Shown one piece after another: positions 1 to 7,399 of a stretch of 64,000 nucleotides of DNA. The stretch lies in NCBI RefSeq assembly GCF_002368195.1, contig NZ_AP018178.1, forward strand, positions 4,622,721 through 4,686,720. Reading direction: 5' to 3'. The first letter of the stretch is position 1. Every line of letters starts with the position of its first letter. The DNA is from Calothrix sp. NIES-2100 (GTDB lineage Bacteria; Cyanobacteriota; Cyanobacteriia; Cyanobacteriales; Nostocaceae). Position numbers and translations under genes: made by a program. The notes beneath the pieces were generated by a model. The model was not told the DNA's origin. It searched no databases and worked only from the letters and a program-made list of their open reading frames with translations.

Positions 1-42
1 GAGATATTTGACGGGTAGGTTGACGAAAATTTGAGTACTCAT
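1..42 (-). CDS. VOC-family (glyoxalase/bleomycin-resistance-like) protein, N-terminal 14 codons only
   Basis: The frame begins with ATG at 40-42 and runs off the left edge. A good ribosome site (AGGAGA) lies about 3-9 bases before the ATG. The 14 visible residues start MSTQIFVNLPVK, the usual opening strand of VOC-fold proteins (MSTQIFVNLPVKDL...). It is read in the same direction as the next four VOC/YCII genes, so it is probably the distal gene of that cassette. Only the family assignment can be supported; the active-site residues lie outside the window. Confidence 0.6.
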   Translation of the reverse strand, partial: MSTQIFVNLPVKYL

Positions 43-89
43 GGTTTCTCCTGGTGTAGTTAGTTGTTGGTCAGTGGTCAGTGGCTATT

Positions 90-317
90 TAACCTGAGTT
101 CGGGTTAAGCCAGAAGCTAAAAAGCTTATTCTGTCAGGATTGAATAAAACTGGAATTGATCAAAGCAGGGATAAAAGTGGAATTATTTTGTCAATAAGGT
201 TCACAAATGAAACTAATCTCAGCAATATATCTTATTGACAATAGATGAAAACAGAGCTTTAGACCGAACAACGATAATTCAAGGCTTTTGAGGATTTATT
301 ATCCCGAACTCAGGTTA
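90..317. repeat. Inverted-repeat-bounded noncoding segment, MITE-like
   Basis: The gap 43-359 has no convincing gene. It contains a 15-bp perfect inverted repeat, TAACCTGAGTTCGGG at 90-104 and its complement at 303-317, bounding about 228 bp of AT-rich DNA without a coding frame. The left arm is itself part of a near-palindrome (TTAACC...GGTTAA). Such a structure fits a small non-autonomous insertion element, but no target duplication was established. Confidence 0.4.
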
Positions 318-359
318 TTTACAAAAGACAAAGGACGAATGACAGATGTTGGTATAGGC

Positions 360-770
360 TCAGATGGTTTGTTCGCAGTTGATCATCCACGGTGTCCCAA
401 ACTGATCGATCAACATGCCAAAGCGCGATGACCAGAACGTTTGCGCGATCGCCATCTTCACCTTGCCGTTTTCTGCTAGAGCGTGAAAAAGCCGTTCTGC
501 CTCAGCGATTTCAGGAACGCTAATTTGTACGTAGAAACCTTGCGGGGTTTCAAAGTATCCTGGTGGGCAGTCAGATCCCATCAGGAGGCGATCATCTAGT
601 TCAAGGCAAGCGTGCATGATTTTGTCCTGCCATTCCGGTGAGACATTTTCTGCCGAAGGTGCTTCTTTGTGTGTCATCATCATAGTCATCTTGCCACCCA
701 GACATTGTTCATAGAACTTGAACGCTGCCTCACAGTTGCCGTTGAACATCAGGTAAGAATTGAGTTGCAT
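360..770 (-). CDS. PhnB-like VOC-family protein
   Basis: This 136 aa protein is a single VOC-fold domain of the PhnB / 3-demethylubiquinone-9-methyltransferase-like type. Seen: the opening MQLNSYLMFNGNCEAAFKFY, which is the family signature strand-helix, a central GYFETPQGFYVQISV strand and a C-terminal FGMLIDQFGTPWMINC, where the family's last metal-side strand lies. Proteins of this type are small cytosolic enzymes or ligand-binding proteins whose substrate cannot be read from sequence. The ATG at 768-770 has a strong AAGGAG site. It belongs to a run of leftward VOC and YCII genes headed by an ECF42-like sigma gene, a known association for YCII/DGPF proteins. Confidence 0.85.
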   Translation of the reverse strand: MQLNSYLMFNGNCEAAFKFYEQCLGGKMTMMMTHKEAPSAENVSPEWQDKIMHACLELDDRLLMGSDCPPGYFETPQGFYVQISVPEIAEAERLFHALAENGKVKMAIAQTFWSSRFGMLIDQFGTPWMINCEQTI

Positions 771-863
771 TGATTTCTCCTTTTGTAATCGATTCTGCGT
801 TTTGATGAGCGGATCGTTCGCATATAAACATCATGTGCGCGGTTGCTGATGACCAAAGAGGCA

Positions 864-979
864 GGGGAGCAGGGAGCAGGGAGCAAGGGAGAAAGATACT
901 GGAGTTCCCCTGCCACAAGGGTTGCAAGCCCCTAAATTTATTTATGGGGTTCTCCCCCCTGCCCCCCGCCCCCTGCCCC
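864..979. repeat. G-rich / C-rich inverted repeat between cassette genes
   Basis: Between the genes ending at 998 and starting at 770, the plus strand has four G-runs at 864-889 (GGGG, GGG, GGG, GGG with 4-5 nt loops) and then a C-rich block at 954-979 with runs of 4-6 C. The two blocks can pair as an imperfect hairpin, and each also meets the G3+N1-7 pattern for a G-quadruplex, on opposite strands. It has no coding frame of interest. A similar pair occurs at 2060-2212. Confidence 0.6.
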
Positions 980-997
980 TTGTCCTCTTCGCTGACG

Positions 998-1429
998 TTA
1001 CTCTTGCTGTTGCGTTTCAACCTGAGCGCGAATGCGGTCTTCCTGCTCCCTTAAGGCGGGTGTCAGGACTTCACCAAAATCCTCTGCCTCGAATACGGGA
1101 CGAATTTCAATCTCGGAGTCTCCTGGCATAGGGTTAGGGCAGCGCTTTACCCAAGCAACTGCCTCGGACATTGAGTTCACCTGCCACAGCCAGTACCCTG
1201 CCACTAGCTCCTGCGCTGGAGTAAAAGGTCCCTGGGTGACGGTGCGATCAGTTCCTGAAAAGTGAACTCGCACCCCTTTTGAGCTAGGATGAAACCCCTC
1301 AGCGGCGAGCAAGATACCTGCCCTGGCTAATTCTTCGTTGTACTGCCCCATTTGAGTTAAAAGCTGTTCGCTCGCCATGACCCCAGTTTCGGAGTCTTGG
1401 GTTGCTTTGACAAAGACCATGACTTTCAT
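998..1429 (-). CDS. YCII-related (DGPF domain) protein
   Basis: The 143 aa product is a YCII-like / DGPF-domain protein. Seen: the start MKVMVFVKATQDSETG, a central VTQGPFTPAQELVAGYWLW, which corresponds to the family's DGPF/E-T-K-E segment, and a C-terminal EIEIRPVFEAEDFGEVL strand. Family members are small dimeric alpha-beta proteins of unknown catalytic role that accompany ECF sigma factors of group ECF42. A GGAG site precedes the ATG by 8 bases. The C-terminal tail (ALREQEDRIRAQVETQQQE) is charged, helical and longer than in the paralogue at 2225-2584. Confidence 0.85.
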   Translation of the reverse strand: MKVMVFVKATQDSETGVMASEQLLTQMGQYNEELARAGILLAAEGFHPSSKGVRVHFSGTDRTVTQGPFTPAQELVAGYWLWQVNSMSEAVAWVKRCPNPMPGDSEIEIRPVFEAEDFGEVLTPALREQEDRIRAQVETQQQE

Positions 1430-1516
1430 TGTGAAATCTCCTGTTGAATGGTTTTGAGTTAGATTGCGAAGGGTTGGGTGTGCTGATTAGCACAAAGCGC
1501 AACTCCGAAGGAACCG

Positions 1517-2014
1517 CTAATCAGCAGCAACACGTTTGAGTTCATCAATCTCGATCTTCTTCATTTGCAGCATGGTATTGGTTACTTTTTGAGAGGTTGC
1601 CGCGTCGGGGTGGTTGAGTAACTCAATCAGAATGCGAGGAATAATTTGCCAGGAGACGCCGTATTTGTCTTTGAGCCAGCCGCATTGCTGTGCAGTTTCA
1701 TCCCCACCGGTAGACAATTTTTGCCAGTAATCGTCCACGTCCGCCTGGGTATCGCAAAAGATTTGGAAGGAAATCGCCTCGTTAAATTTGAAGGTCGGAC
1801 CACCGTTGAGTGCTGTGAACGGCTGACCATCAAGTTCAAAGCTGACAGTCATGACAGATCCGGCTGGTTTTCCGTGAATTTCCTGTCCAGCGTCTCCATA
1901 TCGACTGACGTGGACAATTTTGGAATTGCGAAAAATCGACGTATAAAACTGAGCGGCGGCTTCGGCTTGATCGTCAAACCATAAACAGGGAGTGATTTTG
2001 GAATTGTTTTGCAT
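1517..2014 (-). CDS. PhnB-like VOC-family protein (3-demethylubiquinone-methyltransferase domain type)
   Basis: From the ATG at 2012-2014 the product has 165 aa. This start is preferred over an upstream in-frame one because it has an AAGGAGA site 7 bases upstream and begins MQNNSKITPCLWFDDQAEAA, the canonical first strand of the family. Further in are QPFTALNGGPTFKFNEA and GWLKDKYGVSWQIIP, both typical. The final 30 residues contain VTNTMLQMKKIEIDELKR, a helix common in this subfamily. It is the second VOC protein of the cassette and differs from the 136 aa one, so they are not recent duplicates. Confidence 0.88.
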   Translation of the reverse strand: MQNNSKITPCLWFDDQAEAAAQFYTSIFRNSKIVHVSRYGDAGQEIHGKPAGSVMTVSFELDGQPFTALNGGPTFKFNEAISFQIFCDTQADVDDYWQKLSTGGDETAQQCGWLKDKYGVSWQIIPRILIELLNHPDAATSQKVTNTMLQMKKIEIDELKRVAAD

Positions 2015-2059
2015 GAGAGTTCTCCTTGCATTCAAGCGGTTAAGGACGGTCAACAAGAA

Positions 2060-2212
2060 GGGTGTAGGGGGTAGGGTGTGGGGTGTAGGGAAGACTGCAT
2101 TGGTCGGGGCTTGAACACCCACCAATACTATCGTCTTGAAAAGACGGGGCTTGTAACCCTATGGTTGTTGGGGCTAAATATTCACTACACCCCACACCCC
2201 ACACCCCGCCCC
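2060..2212. repeat. Second G-rich / C-rich inverted repeat in the cassette
   Basis: The gap 2015-2224 contains five plus-strand G-runs at 2060-2090 (unit close to GGGTGTA) and a matching C-rich block at 2190-2212 (unit ACACCCC). The arms are complementary in part and both fit the G-quadruplex pattern on opposite strands. The short phrase CGGGGCTTG also occurs three times nearby (about 2105, 2143 and 2214). No gene lies here. Confidence 0.55.
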
Positions 2213-2224
2213 AACGGGGCTTGG

Positions 2225-2584
2225 TCAGGGCTGTGCTGGTAGTCCCGCAACTTCGATGACAGGACGGATTTCGACGGTGCCGACTTTTGCACCTGGGATG
2301 CGGGTGGCGATCGCAATGGCTTCATCCAAATTCTGAGCATTAACGAGGAAGAATCCACCCAATTGTTCGCGGGTTTCGGCAAATGGTCCATCGGTCACGA
2401 GTGATTTACCATCACGGACTTGAACACTGGTTGCGGTTGCAACAGGATGGAGTGGAGCCGTCGCCAGAAATTGTCCTTGAGTATGCAAGTCCTGGGCGAG
2501 TTGGGCAGATTCCCCATAGCAATGCTCCCGCTCGGTGTCGCTCATGGCGTTTTCGTCCATATAAATCAGCAGCAAATATTTCAT
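2225..2584 (-). CDS. YCII-related (DGPF domain) protein, first gene of the cassette
   Basis: The start at 2584 gives 119 aa beginning MKYLLLIYMDENAMSD and is supported by a very strong AAGGAGG site 6 bases upstream. An in-frame upstream extension lacks such support. Seen: LVTDGPFAETREQLGGFFLV, the diagnostic DGPF/ETKE block of YCII-like proteins, and a final AKVGTVEIRPV strand. It lies head to head with the sigma factor gene, and a TGTCGA-N17-CGAC promoter-like motif ends about 22 bp upstream of its ATG. It is the most likely direct target of that sigma factor. Biochemical function in the family is unknown. Confidence 0.9.
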   Translation of the reverse strand: MKYLLLIYMDENAMSDTEREHCYGESAQLAQDLHTQGQFLATAPLHPVATATSVQVRDGKSLVTDGPFAETREQLGGFFLVNAQNLDEAIAIATRIPGAKVGTVEIRPVIEVAGLPAQP

Positions 2585-2606
2585 TTGGTTACCTCCTTTG
2601 TGATTA

Positions 2607-2634
2607 AGTCGAACGGGAATTGTCCAAATCGACA
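2607..2634 (-). promoter_or_regulatory. Candidate ECF42-type promoter for the YCII/VOC cassette
   Basis: Read leftward, the sequence is TGTCGA (2629-2634), a 17-bp spacer and CGACT (2607-2611), followed by AAGGAGG and the ATG at 2584. Established knowledge: ECF42 sigma factors recognise TGTCGA at -35 and a CGA/TC-type -10. The element is nearly two-fold symmetric because read rightward it gives AGTCGA-N17-CGAC. The predicted leader is short, about 17 nt. Confidence 0.65.
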
Positions 2635-2688
2635 CCTGAGTGCAAAAATTTTGTTTAGTACAATTGAACTTATCTCCCTTTATCAGTT

Positions 2689-2716
2689 AGTCGAACGGCA
2701 ATTGCTCAAATCGACA
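2689..2716. promoter_or_regulatory. Second copy of the ECF42-like promoter motif, near the sigma gene
   Basis: This repeats the element 82 bp away: read rightward AGTCGA (2689-2694)-N17-CGAC (2712-2715); read leftward TGTCGA-N17-CGACT. The conserved 28-bp core differs from the first copy at few positions. Rightward use would start transcription near 2722, about 30 nt before the sigma gene ATG, which would mean autoregulation. Leftward use would add a second promoter for the cassette. Confidence 0.55.
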
Positions 2717-2753
2717 CCTTGCCCAAAATTTTTTATGTCTTTTTGTCAAAGGT

Positions 2754-4022
2754 ATGGCTTCAATCCCAAAAACAGATGTGGCTCAAGCAATTGCTGCCCT
2801 TTATCGAACTGAATGGGGGCGCATTGTCGCTATTCTGATTCGGCTAGTCGGAGATTTTGATGTAGCTGAAGAAGCTGCACAGGCAGCATTTACAGCAGCA
2901 GTGAATCAGTGGGAAAACGACGGTATTCCCGATCGTCCCCGTGCCTGGATTATCCGAACTGCCCGGTACAAGGCGATTGATCGCCTCCGACGACGCACGA
3001 AACTGACCGAAAAACTGGAGTGGTATGCAGCATCTGGCTTAATTCCATCGACTGAAGAACCAAACTATGACAGTGATGAAATTGGAGACGATCGCCTGCG
3101 ATTAATTTTTACCTGCTGTCACCCGGCACTGGCAACGGAAACTCAAGTAGCGTTGACCCTGCGAATGTTGGGTGGACTAGAAACCGACGAAATTGCCCGC
3201 GCCTTTCTTATACCGACTGCAACAATGGCACAGCGGTTAGTTCGTGCTAAACGCAAAATTCGAGACGCAGGCATTCCTTACAAAGTACCTGAGACGACTG
3301 ATCTCGCTCCCCGGATAGAGGCAGTCCTGAGAGTCATCTATCTCATCTTCAACGAAGGCTATGCCGCAACCAAAGGAGATGCGATCGTGCGGGCTGACCT
3401 CTGCATCGAAGCGATTCGCTTGGGGCAACTGGTGCGGCAATTGCTGGCACCCCAACCCCCATCTGAAGTCACAGGATTGGTGGCGCTGATGTTATTGCAC
3501 GATTCGCGGCGCAATGCGCGTCTAGATGAGGCAGGCGATTTGATTTTGCTAGAAGATCAGGATCGCAGTCGTTGGAACCATCTACAGATTGCTGAGGCGT
3601 TACCTCTAGTAGAGGAAGCGTTGCTCTTTGGAACCGGAGTGTATGCCCTGCAAGCGGCGATCGCAGCCCTCCATTGTCAGGCAACCCGCGCCGAAGAAAC
3701 AGACTGGGCGCAGATCATGCGGCTTTATGAAGTGTTGGAACGCTTGCAGCCCTCACCCATCGTGACCTTGAACCGAGCAGTGGCGATCGCAATGGCAGAC
3801 AGTCCTCAAGCCGCATTTGGACTGATTGATCGCCTTGCTCCAGAACTGGACAGCTATCATCTGTTTCATGCCACCCGTGCAGATTTATTCCGGCGTGTTG
3901 GAGCATTAGAGGAAGCGAAGAGGAGCTATACACGGGCACTAGAATTAGTGACAAATGACAGTGAGCGTCGTTTTCTGGAACGTCGGTTGCGCGAAGTTCA
4001 ACCTAACATTCAGTCCGGCTAA
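2754..4022 (+). CDS. ECF42-type RNA polymerase sigma factor with long C-terminal extension
   Basis: The 422 aa protein has sigma region 2 at about residues 15-80 (WGRIVAILIRLVGDFDVAEEA, then DRPRAWIIRTARYKAIDRLRR) and region 4 at about 110-165 (LTLRMLGGLETDEIARAF, ATMAQRLVRAKRKI). A helical extension to residue 420 corresponds to DUF6596 and TPR-like repeats (FNEGYAATKGD; PSPIVTLNRAVAIAM). This architecture, twice the length of a usual ECF factor, defines the ECF42 group, which is encoded beside DGPF/YCII genes and has no linked anti-sigma factor; activity is thought to depend on the extension. Both features hold here. No strong ribosome site is visible (AAAGG abuts the ATG). Its likely targets are the adjacent YCII/VOC genes. 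Confidence 0.92.
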   Translation: MASIPKTDVAQAIAALYRTEWGRIVAILIRLVGDFDVAEEAAQAAFTAAVNQWENDGIPDRPRAWIIRTARYKAIDRLRRRTKLTEKLEWYAASGLIPSTEEPNYDSDEIGDDRLRLIFTCCHPALATETQVALTLRMLGGLETDEIARAFLIPTATMAQRLVRAKRKIRDAGIPYKVPETTDLAPRIEAVLRVIYLIFNEGYAATKGDAIVRADLCIEAIRLGQLVRQLLAPQPPSEVTGLVALMLLHDSRRNARLDEAGDLILLEDQDRSRWNHLQIAEALPLVEEALLFGTGVYALQAAIAALHCQATRAEETDWAQIMRLYEVLERLQPSPIVTLNRAVAIAMADSPQAAFGLIDRLAPELDSYHLFHATRADLFRRVGALEEAKRSYTRALELVTNDSERRFLERRLREVQPNIQSG

Positions 4023-4081
4023 GGGTTTACAACCGTTTAAATTGGGCAAACAATGTGAAAGCTGTTTATGTTTCGCCTGTC

Positions 4082-4446
4082 TTAGTTCTGTTTCGGCTCA
4101 TAATTCAAAACAACAACACCGCATTCAAAGGATGTTGATTTTACCAATTGCAACTGGATTGATAAAGAAATGAAACTCATCAATCAGTCTATGGTGGATG
4201 AGAGCCGATACAAAAGTCGCTCCGCCATCAGCAATGATATAGTTTACCTCCTGGTTTTTAAGTTGAGTGATTTCGTCCACAAAATCACCCTTGGCTAATA
4301 CCCTATTGTTCCACTATGACTGGTTCAGCGTTTTGGTAAAAACAACTTTGTGCGTGTCTGTAAATCTCTTTTCGGAGGTAAAGTCCTCATCATCCGGATT
4401 CGCAGCGACACCAGCCCAGTGAGGAATAAACCACAATTTTTCCGAC
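4082..4446 (-). pseudogene. Broken RibD-C / dihydrofolate-reductase-like gene
   Basis: A leftward frame from about 4446 reads WFIPHWAGVAANPDDEDF, then KVVFTKTLNQS, a TAG stop at 4314-4316, WNNRVLAKGDFVDEITQLK, IIADGGATFVSALIHH and LIDEFHFFINPVAIGK. It then jumps frame to a final CGVVVLNYEPKQN and a stop at 4082-4084. These are in order the middle and C-terminal motifs of the RibD-C / YyaP dihydrofolate-reductase-like family. The N-terminal third is missing, one codon is a stop (probably from GAG), and some residues are lost near 4130. It is not functional as it stands. Confidence 0.82.
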
Positions 4447-4610
4447 TTTTAAAATCGATGGTGAAGCAGCTATTATTAGTCCAGGCAGACTATAGTCTTG
4501 GGAAGTAAAAATGTTAGCTGATATGAAAAACTCACTCATTCTACCTGAACAATACCTGTTTGGAAAGCCAAAGTAGTTGCCGCTATGTTATATGGACTGT
4601 AGTCTTCTAT

Positions 4611-5989
4611 CTAAAGTTTAAATAAAGGTAATTGAATTACTTCAAATGCTTTGTGATTATCCAGATTGGACAATGAAATTCCTAACAACCTGATACTACG
4701 GTTTTTCAATTCAATTGAATCAAATAAGAAGATTGCAGTTTCAAAAATTATATCTCCTTTCTTAATGGGTGACAAAAGAGTTTTACTGCGTGTGATTTGA
4801 TGGTAATCAGAGAACTTGACCGAAACGATTTTAGATTTTAGATTTTGGATTAAATGAAAATTTGAAATCTAAAGTATTTGGTTTCAAGCTTCTGGGTTAA
4901 CCGGATTTTAGATTTTAAATTTTGGATTTTGGATTGGGAATAAATCTAAAATCTAAAATTTATTGACAAGCCCCTGCATTAATGCATAGGGATAATCTAA
5001 AATCTAAAATCCAAAGTCTAAAATTGAGTGACCCAGAAGAAAAACAAAAATTTTTCAATATTTAAGCCTCTTCTTTATAAGGAGAGGTTAATCCAAAATC
5101 GTAAATCCAAAATCCAAAATTGAATGACTTTCAATGTCAGGGTGCGTCCTCCTGAGGAGTGCTGCTCCAAGCGTTGCTCTACAATTTGAGCAATTTGTTT
5201 GAGTTCCTGTAGCATCTGATGGCGCTCGCTTAAGTCCCAAGCAAACGATGTTTCTGCACCAATCGACTTGCGAACTCGATTCGGCTCAACTGAGCGATCA
5301 TCTTCTGCTCTGGCAATTTTGTAGTAATAATGCCCCACCTTGCCAAAATTTTGTGTTAATTCAAAGAGCGAACGTGCCTTTAAATCTGCACCAGTGTGAA
5401 TGCCCAGAGCGTGCATTTTCGCTGCCGTTACCTCTCCTATGCCGTGGAACTTCTCAATTGCTAACCCTTCTACAAAGGCGCTCGCATTCTCTCTTCGAAT
5501 CACTGTTAATCCGTTGGGTTTGTTTTGCCCCGATGCCATCTTTGCCAAAAACTTGTTAATTGACACACCGGCTGTTGCTGTTAAGTGAGTTTGCTCTAGT
5601 ATTGCGGCTTTGATGTACCTAGCAATCGTAGAAGCGTAGGTGATGTTTTGCTTATTTTCGGTAACATCCAAGTAGGCTTCATCTAAGGCTACACCTTCTA
5701 CTAAATCGGTGTAGCGTTTAAATATGTCGTGGATTTGCTGTGAAATTTCTCGGTAAACTTCAAATCTTGGTTTAACAAAGATAAGGGATGGACAAAGAGC
5801 GATCGCAACTGCGGAAGGCATGGCTGAGTGAATGCCAAATTTTCTGGCTTCGTAACTAGCGGCGGCTACTACACCGCGTTGATTGGGACTGCCACCAACT
5901 ACTAATGGTTGGCCTCGGTAGCTGGGATGATCCCGTTGCTCTACTGATGCGTAAAAGGCATCCATATCAACATGAATAATCTTCCTCAT
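4611..5989 (-). pseudogene. dinB: DNA polymerase IV (Y-family) interrupted in its C-terminal domain
   Basis: The 5' part (5989 to about 5126) encodes palm, thumb and finger segments of DinB: MRKIIHVDMDAFYASVEQRD, the steric-gate region, VALDEAYLDVTENK with the catalytic acidic pair, and FLAKMASGQNKPNG. It breaks off after GGRTLTLKV in the little-finger domain, where the present frame adds 15 foreign residues and stops at 5075. The missing end is found intact and in frame at 4611-4820 (VKFSDYHQITRSKTLLSP ... IRLLGISLSNLDN, stop 4611-4613). Joining the pieces gives about 356 aa, the normal length. The intervening 305 bp is repeat DNA. The polymerase core could be expressed, but without most of the DNA-holding little finger. 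Confidence 0.88.
4821..5125. repeat. Repeat-rich insertion splitting dinB
   Basis: About 305 bp of AT-rich DNA lie exactly between the two halves of dinB. GAC occurs on both flanks (4818-4820 and 5126-5128), so a 3-bp target duplication is possible. The segment is built of variants of ATTTTAGATTTTGGATT in both orientations (4829-4860, 4904-4937, 4945-4961, 4993-5025, 5095-5122). It also carries a 9-bp inverted repeat CTTCTGGGT / ACCCAGAAG (4889-4897, 5031-5039) and a palindrome GCATTAATGC near 4976. It has no transposase. Confidence 0.7.
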
Positions 5990-6379
5990 CCATTTACTGA
6001 CTGCAAAAACATAGATTTACCGCAAAATATGTTTTTTTATCCCCAATTTTGCTCCTCAAGCGCTTTGTGTTTTGCATACCTTGTTTGCAGAAGTTCAATC
6101 CTATGGTACTAACTTTATAGTACATAGGCACTATATCAGCCAGAAGAGATGCCTAAAATCATGAACTGGGTATACTGCCCGACTTTCACCTAATGCCCTG
6201 AATCAGACCAAGCCATAGAAAGAACTTGCGAATACTAAATTGCTACCTTCAACAGACCGAACAGATTGGCTTGTTTTCACTACTTGTGAAGGGCTATTCA
6301 ATCACTCACCATAGATGAGGCGCACAACTTTTAGCTACATCTGTTTTTCTGCTATCAAGCTTTTGACACCAAGATAAAC
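5990..6379. other. Noncoding gap, nothing recognised
   Basis: About 390 bp upstream of dinB. It contains the dinB promoter region. I see no RNA gene, repeat family or conserved coding fragment, and no SOS box that I can defend. Confidence 0.4.
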
Positions 6380-6652
6380 ATGAAACCTATCAAAAAACCG
6401 GAAGTATTGATTGTCAAAAAGTCTGTTGCTTCACAGCCAGCACTTGAGGAAGTTGCTCCCGTAGAGACAGTCTCTGCTGATGAACCTATCATTGACCAGC
6501 AGCCAGATTTGGAGGTAGAAAGCCAATTGACAGAATATATTCACGTCTTTGCTCCAGCGCAAGACGCTCCAGTTCTCCAGTCTGTGGGTAACACTGGCTG
6601 GCAGGTTTCTGACATCTGGCGAGATTTACGTGTTGATAATTTTTGTGATTGA
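6380..6652 (+). CDS. Hypothetical 90 aa protein, doubtful
   Basis: An ATG frame begins MKPIKKPEVLIVKKSVAS and continues with an acidic, proline- and valine-rich stretch (EEVAPVETVSADEPIIDQQ) without membrane segments or a recognised domain. The ribosome site is weak. The amino-acid composition is plausible for a real protein, and the frame is the longest in the region, but the neighbourhood is full of gene remnants. I do not recognise it; it may be the truncated start of a larger gene. Confidence 0.3.
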   Translation: MKPIKKPEVLIVKKSVASQPALEEVAPVETVSADEPIIDQQPDLEVESQLTEYIHVFAPAQDAPVLQSVGNTGWQVSDIWRDLRVDNFCD

Positions 6653-6769
6653 TATTTTCTCTATGGTTAGTTGCAACAACTATTGTACTTTTGTGCAGTT
6701 GCAATATAGCGAGAATAATCAGGAAGTTTCACCAGATTTTCAACTCATCTTCGGCCCAATTTTGTGGGC

Positions 6770-7363
6770 ACCTGTTGGCTGATTCGCGATCGCTGACTGA
6801 TTTAGATAAGGTATTTGCCCAAGTCAAATAACGATGGGTTAGACTCGACATTTTGTTTGTCAATGCTGGAGTGACCAAGTTTAGACCATTACTTGATGTA
6901 GACGAGGCATTTATTAATGAAACGATGGATATCAATGTTAAGGGGTCACTGTTTGCGGTGCAGAAAGCTGTTCCCCTGATGCCAGCCAATAGCAGCATTG
7001 TCTTTAACACTTCAATTCAACAATCAAATGGGAATGCCTGGTTCTGGTATCTATGCTGCCTCTAAAGCTGCCTTGCGATCGCTTGTGAGGGTGTTAGCAG
7101 CCGAACTGATTGGACGCGGAATTCGAGTCAATGCCGTTAGTCCGGGGCCAATTAAAACACCTCTGTATGACAAGCTAGGATTTTCTCAAGAACAGTTAGG
7201 GGAAATAGCTACAAACCTTCAGCAAAGCATTCCCATGAAACGATTTGGAGAACCAGAAGAGATTGCCAAAGCCGTACTATTTCTAGCAAGCGATGAATCG
7301 TCGTTTGTTTTGGGTGAAGAACTGGTGGTAGACTGTGGCTGGACGCGATTAATATCAAGTTGA
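6770..7363 (+). pseudogene. Frameshifted, 5'-truncated short-chain dehydrogenase (SDR)
   Basis: Three reading frames in order carry one SDR protein. SLTDLDKVFAQVK (to about 6828) is the segment before strand 4. LDILFVNAGVTKF and MDINVKGSLFAVQKAVPLM follow (6845-7010). After a shift near 7010 come GSGIYAASKAALRSL with the catalytic Tyr-Lys, IRVNAVSPGPIKTPL and a final FVLGEELVVDCGW to the stop at 7361-7363. The N-terminal Rossmann glycine motif is absent upstream, so the 5' end is deleted as well. The last 120 residues are open and could be translated, but without the cofactor-binding half. Confidence 0.88.
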
Positions 7364-7399
7364 GGAGATTGGTTATGAAAATGAGCTTTGTGTCGCTAC

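Noticed and set aside
864..979. G/C-rich blocks as a rho-independent terminator
   Set aside because: The arms are imperfect and 65 nt apart, and no U-run follows; a structural or quadruplex role is more likely.
833..1265. Rightward frames opposite the YCII gene and through the G/C-rich gap
   Set aside because: Proline/arginine-rich low-complexity products caused by the repeat and by antisense of a clear gene.
4829..5122. Recurrent ATTTTAGATTTTGG units as a CRISPR array
   Set aside because: Units are short, irregularly spaced, in both orientations and lack unique spacers of even length; they form a degenerate repeat inside dinB.
6380..6652. 90-codon frame as the missing N-terminus of the SDR pseudogene
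   Set aside because: It contains no Rossmann glycine motif and its composition is unlike an SDR N-terminus.
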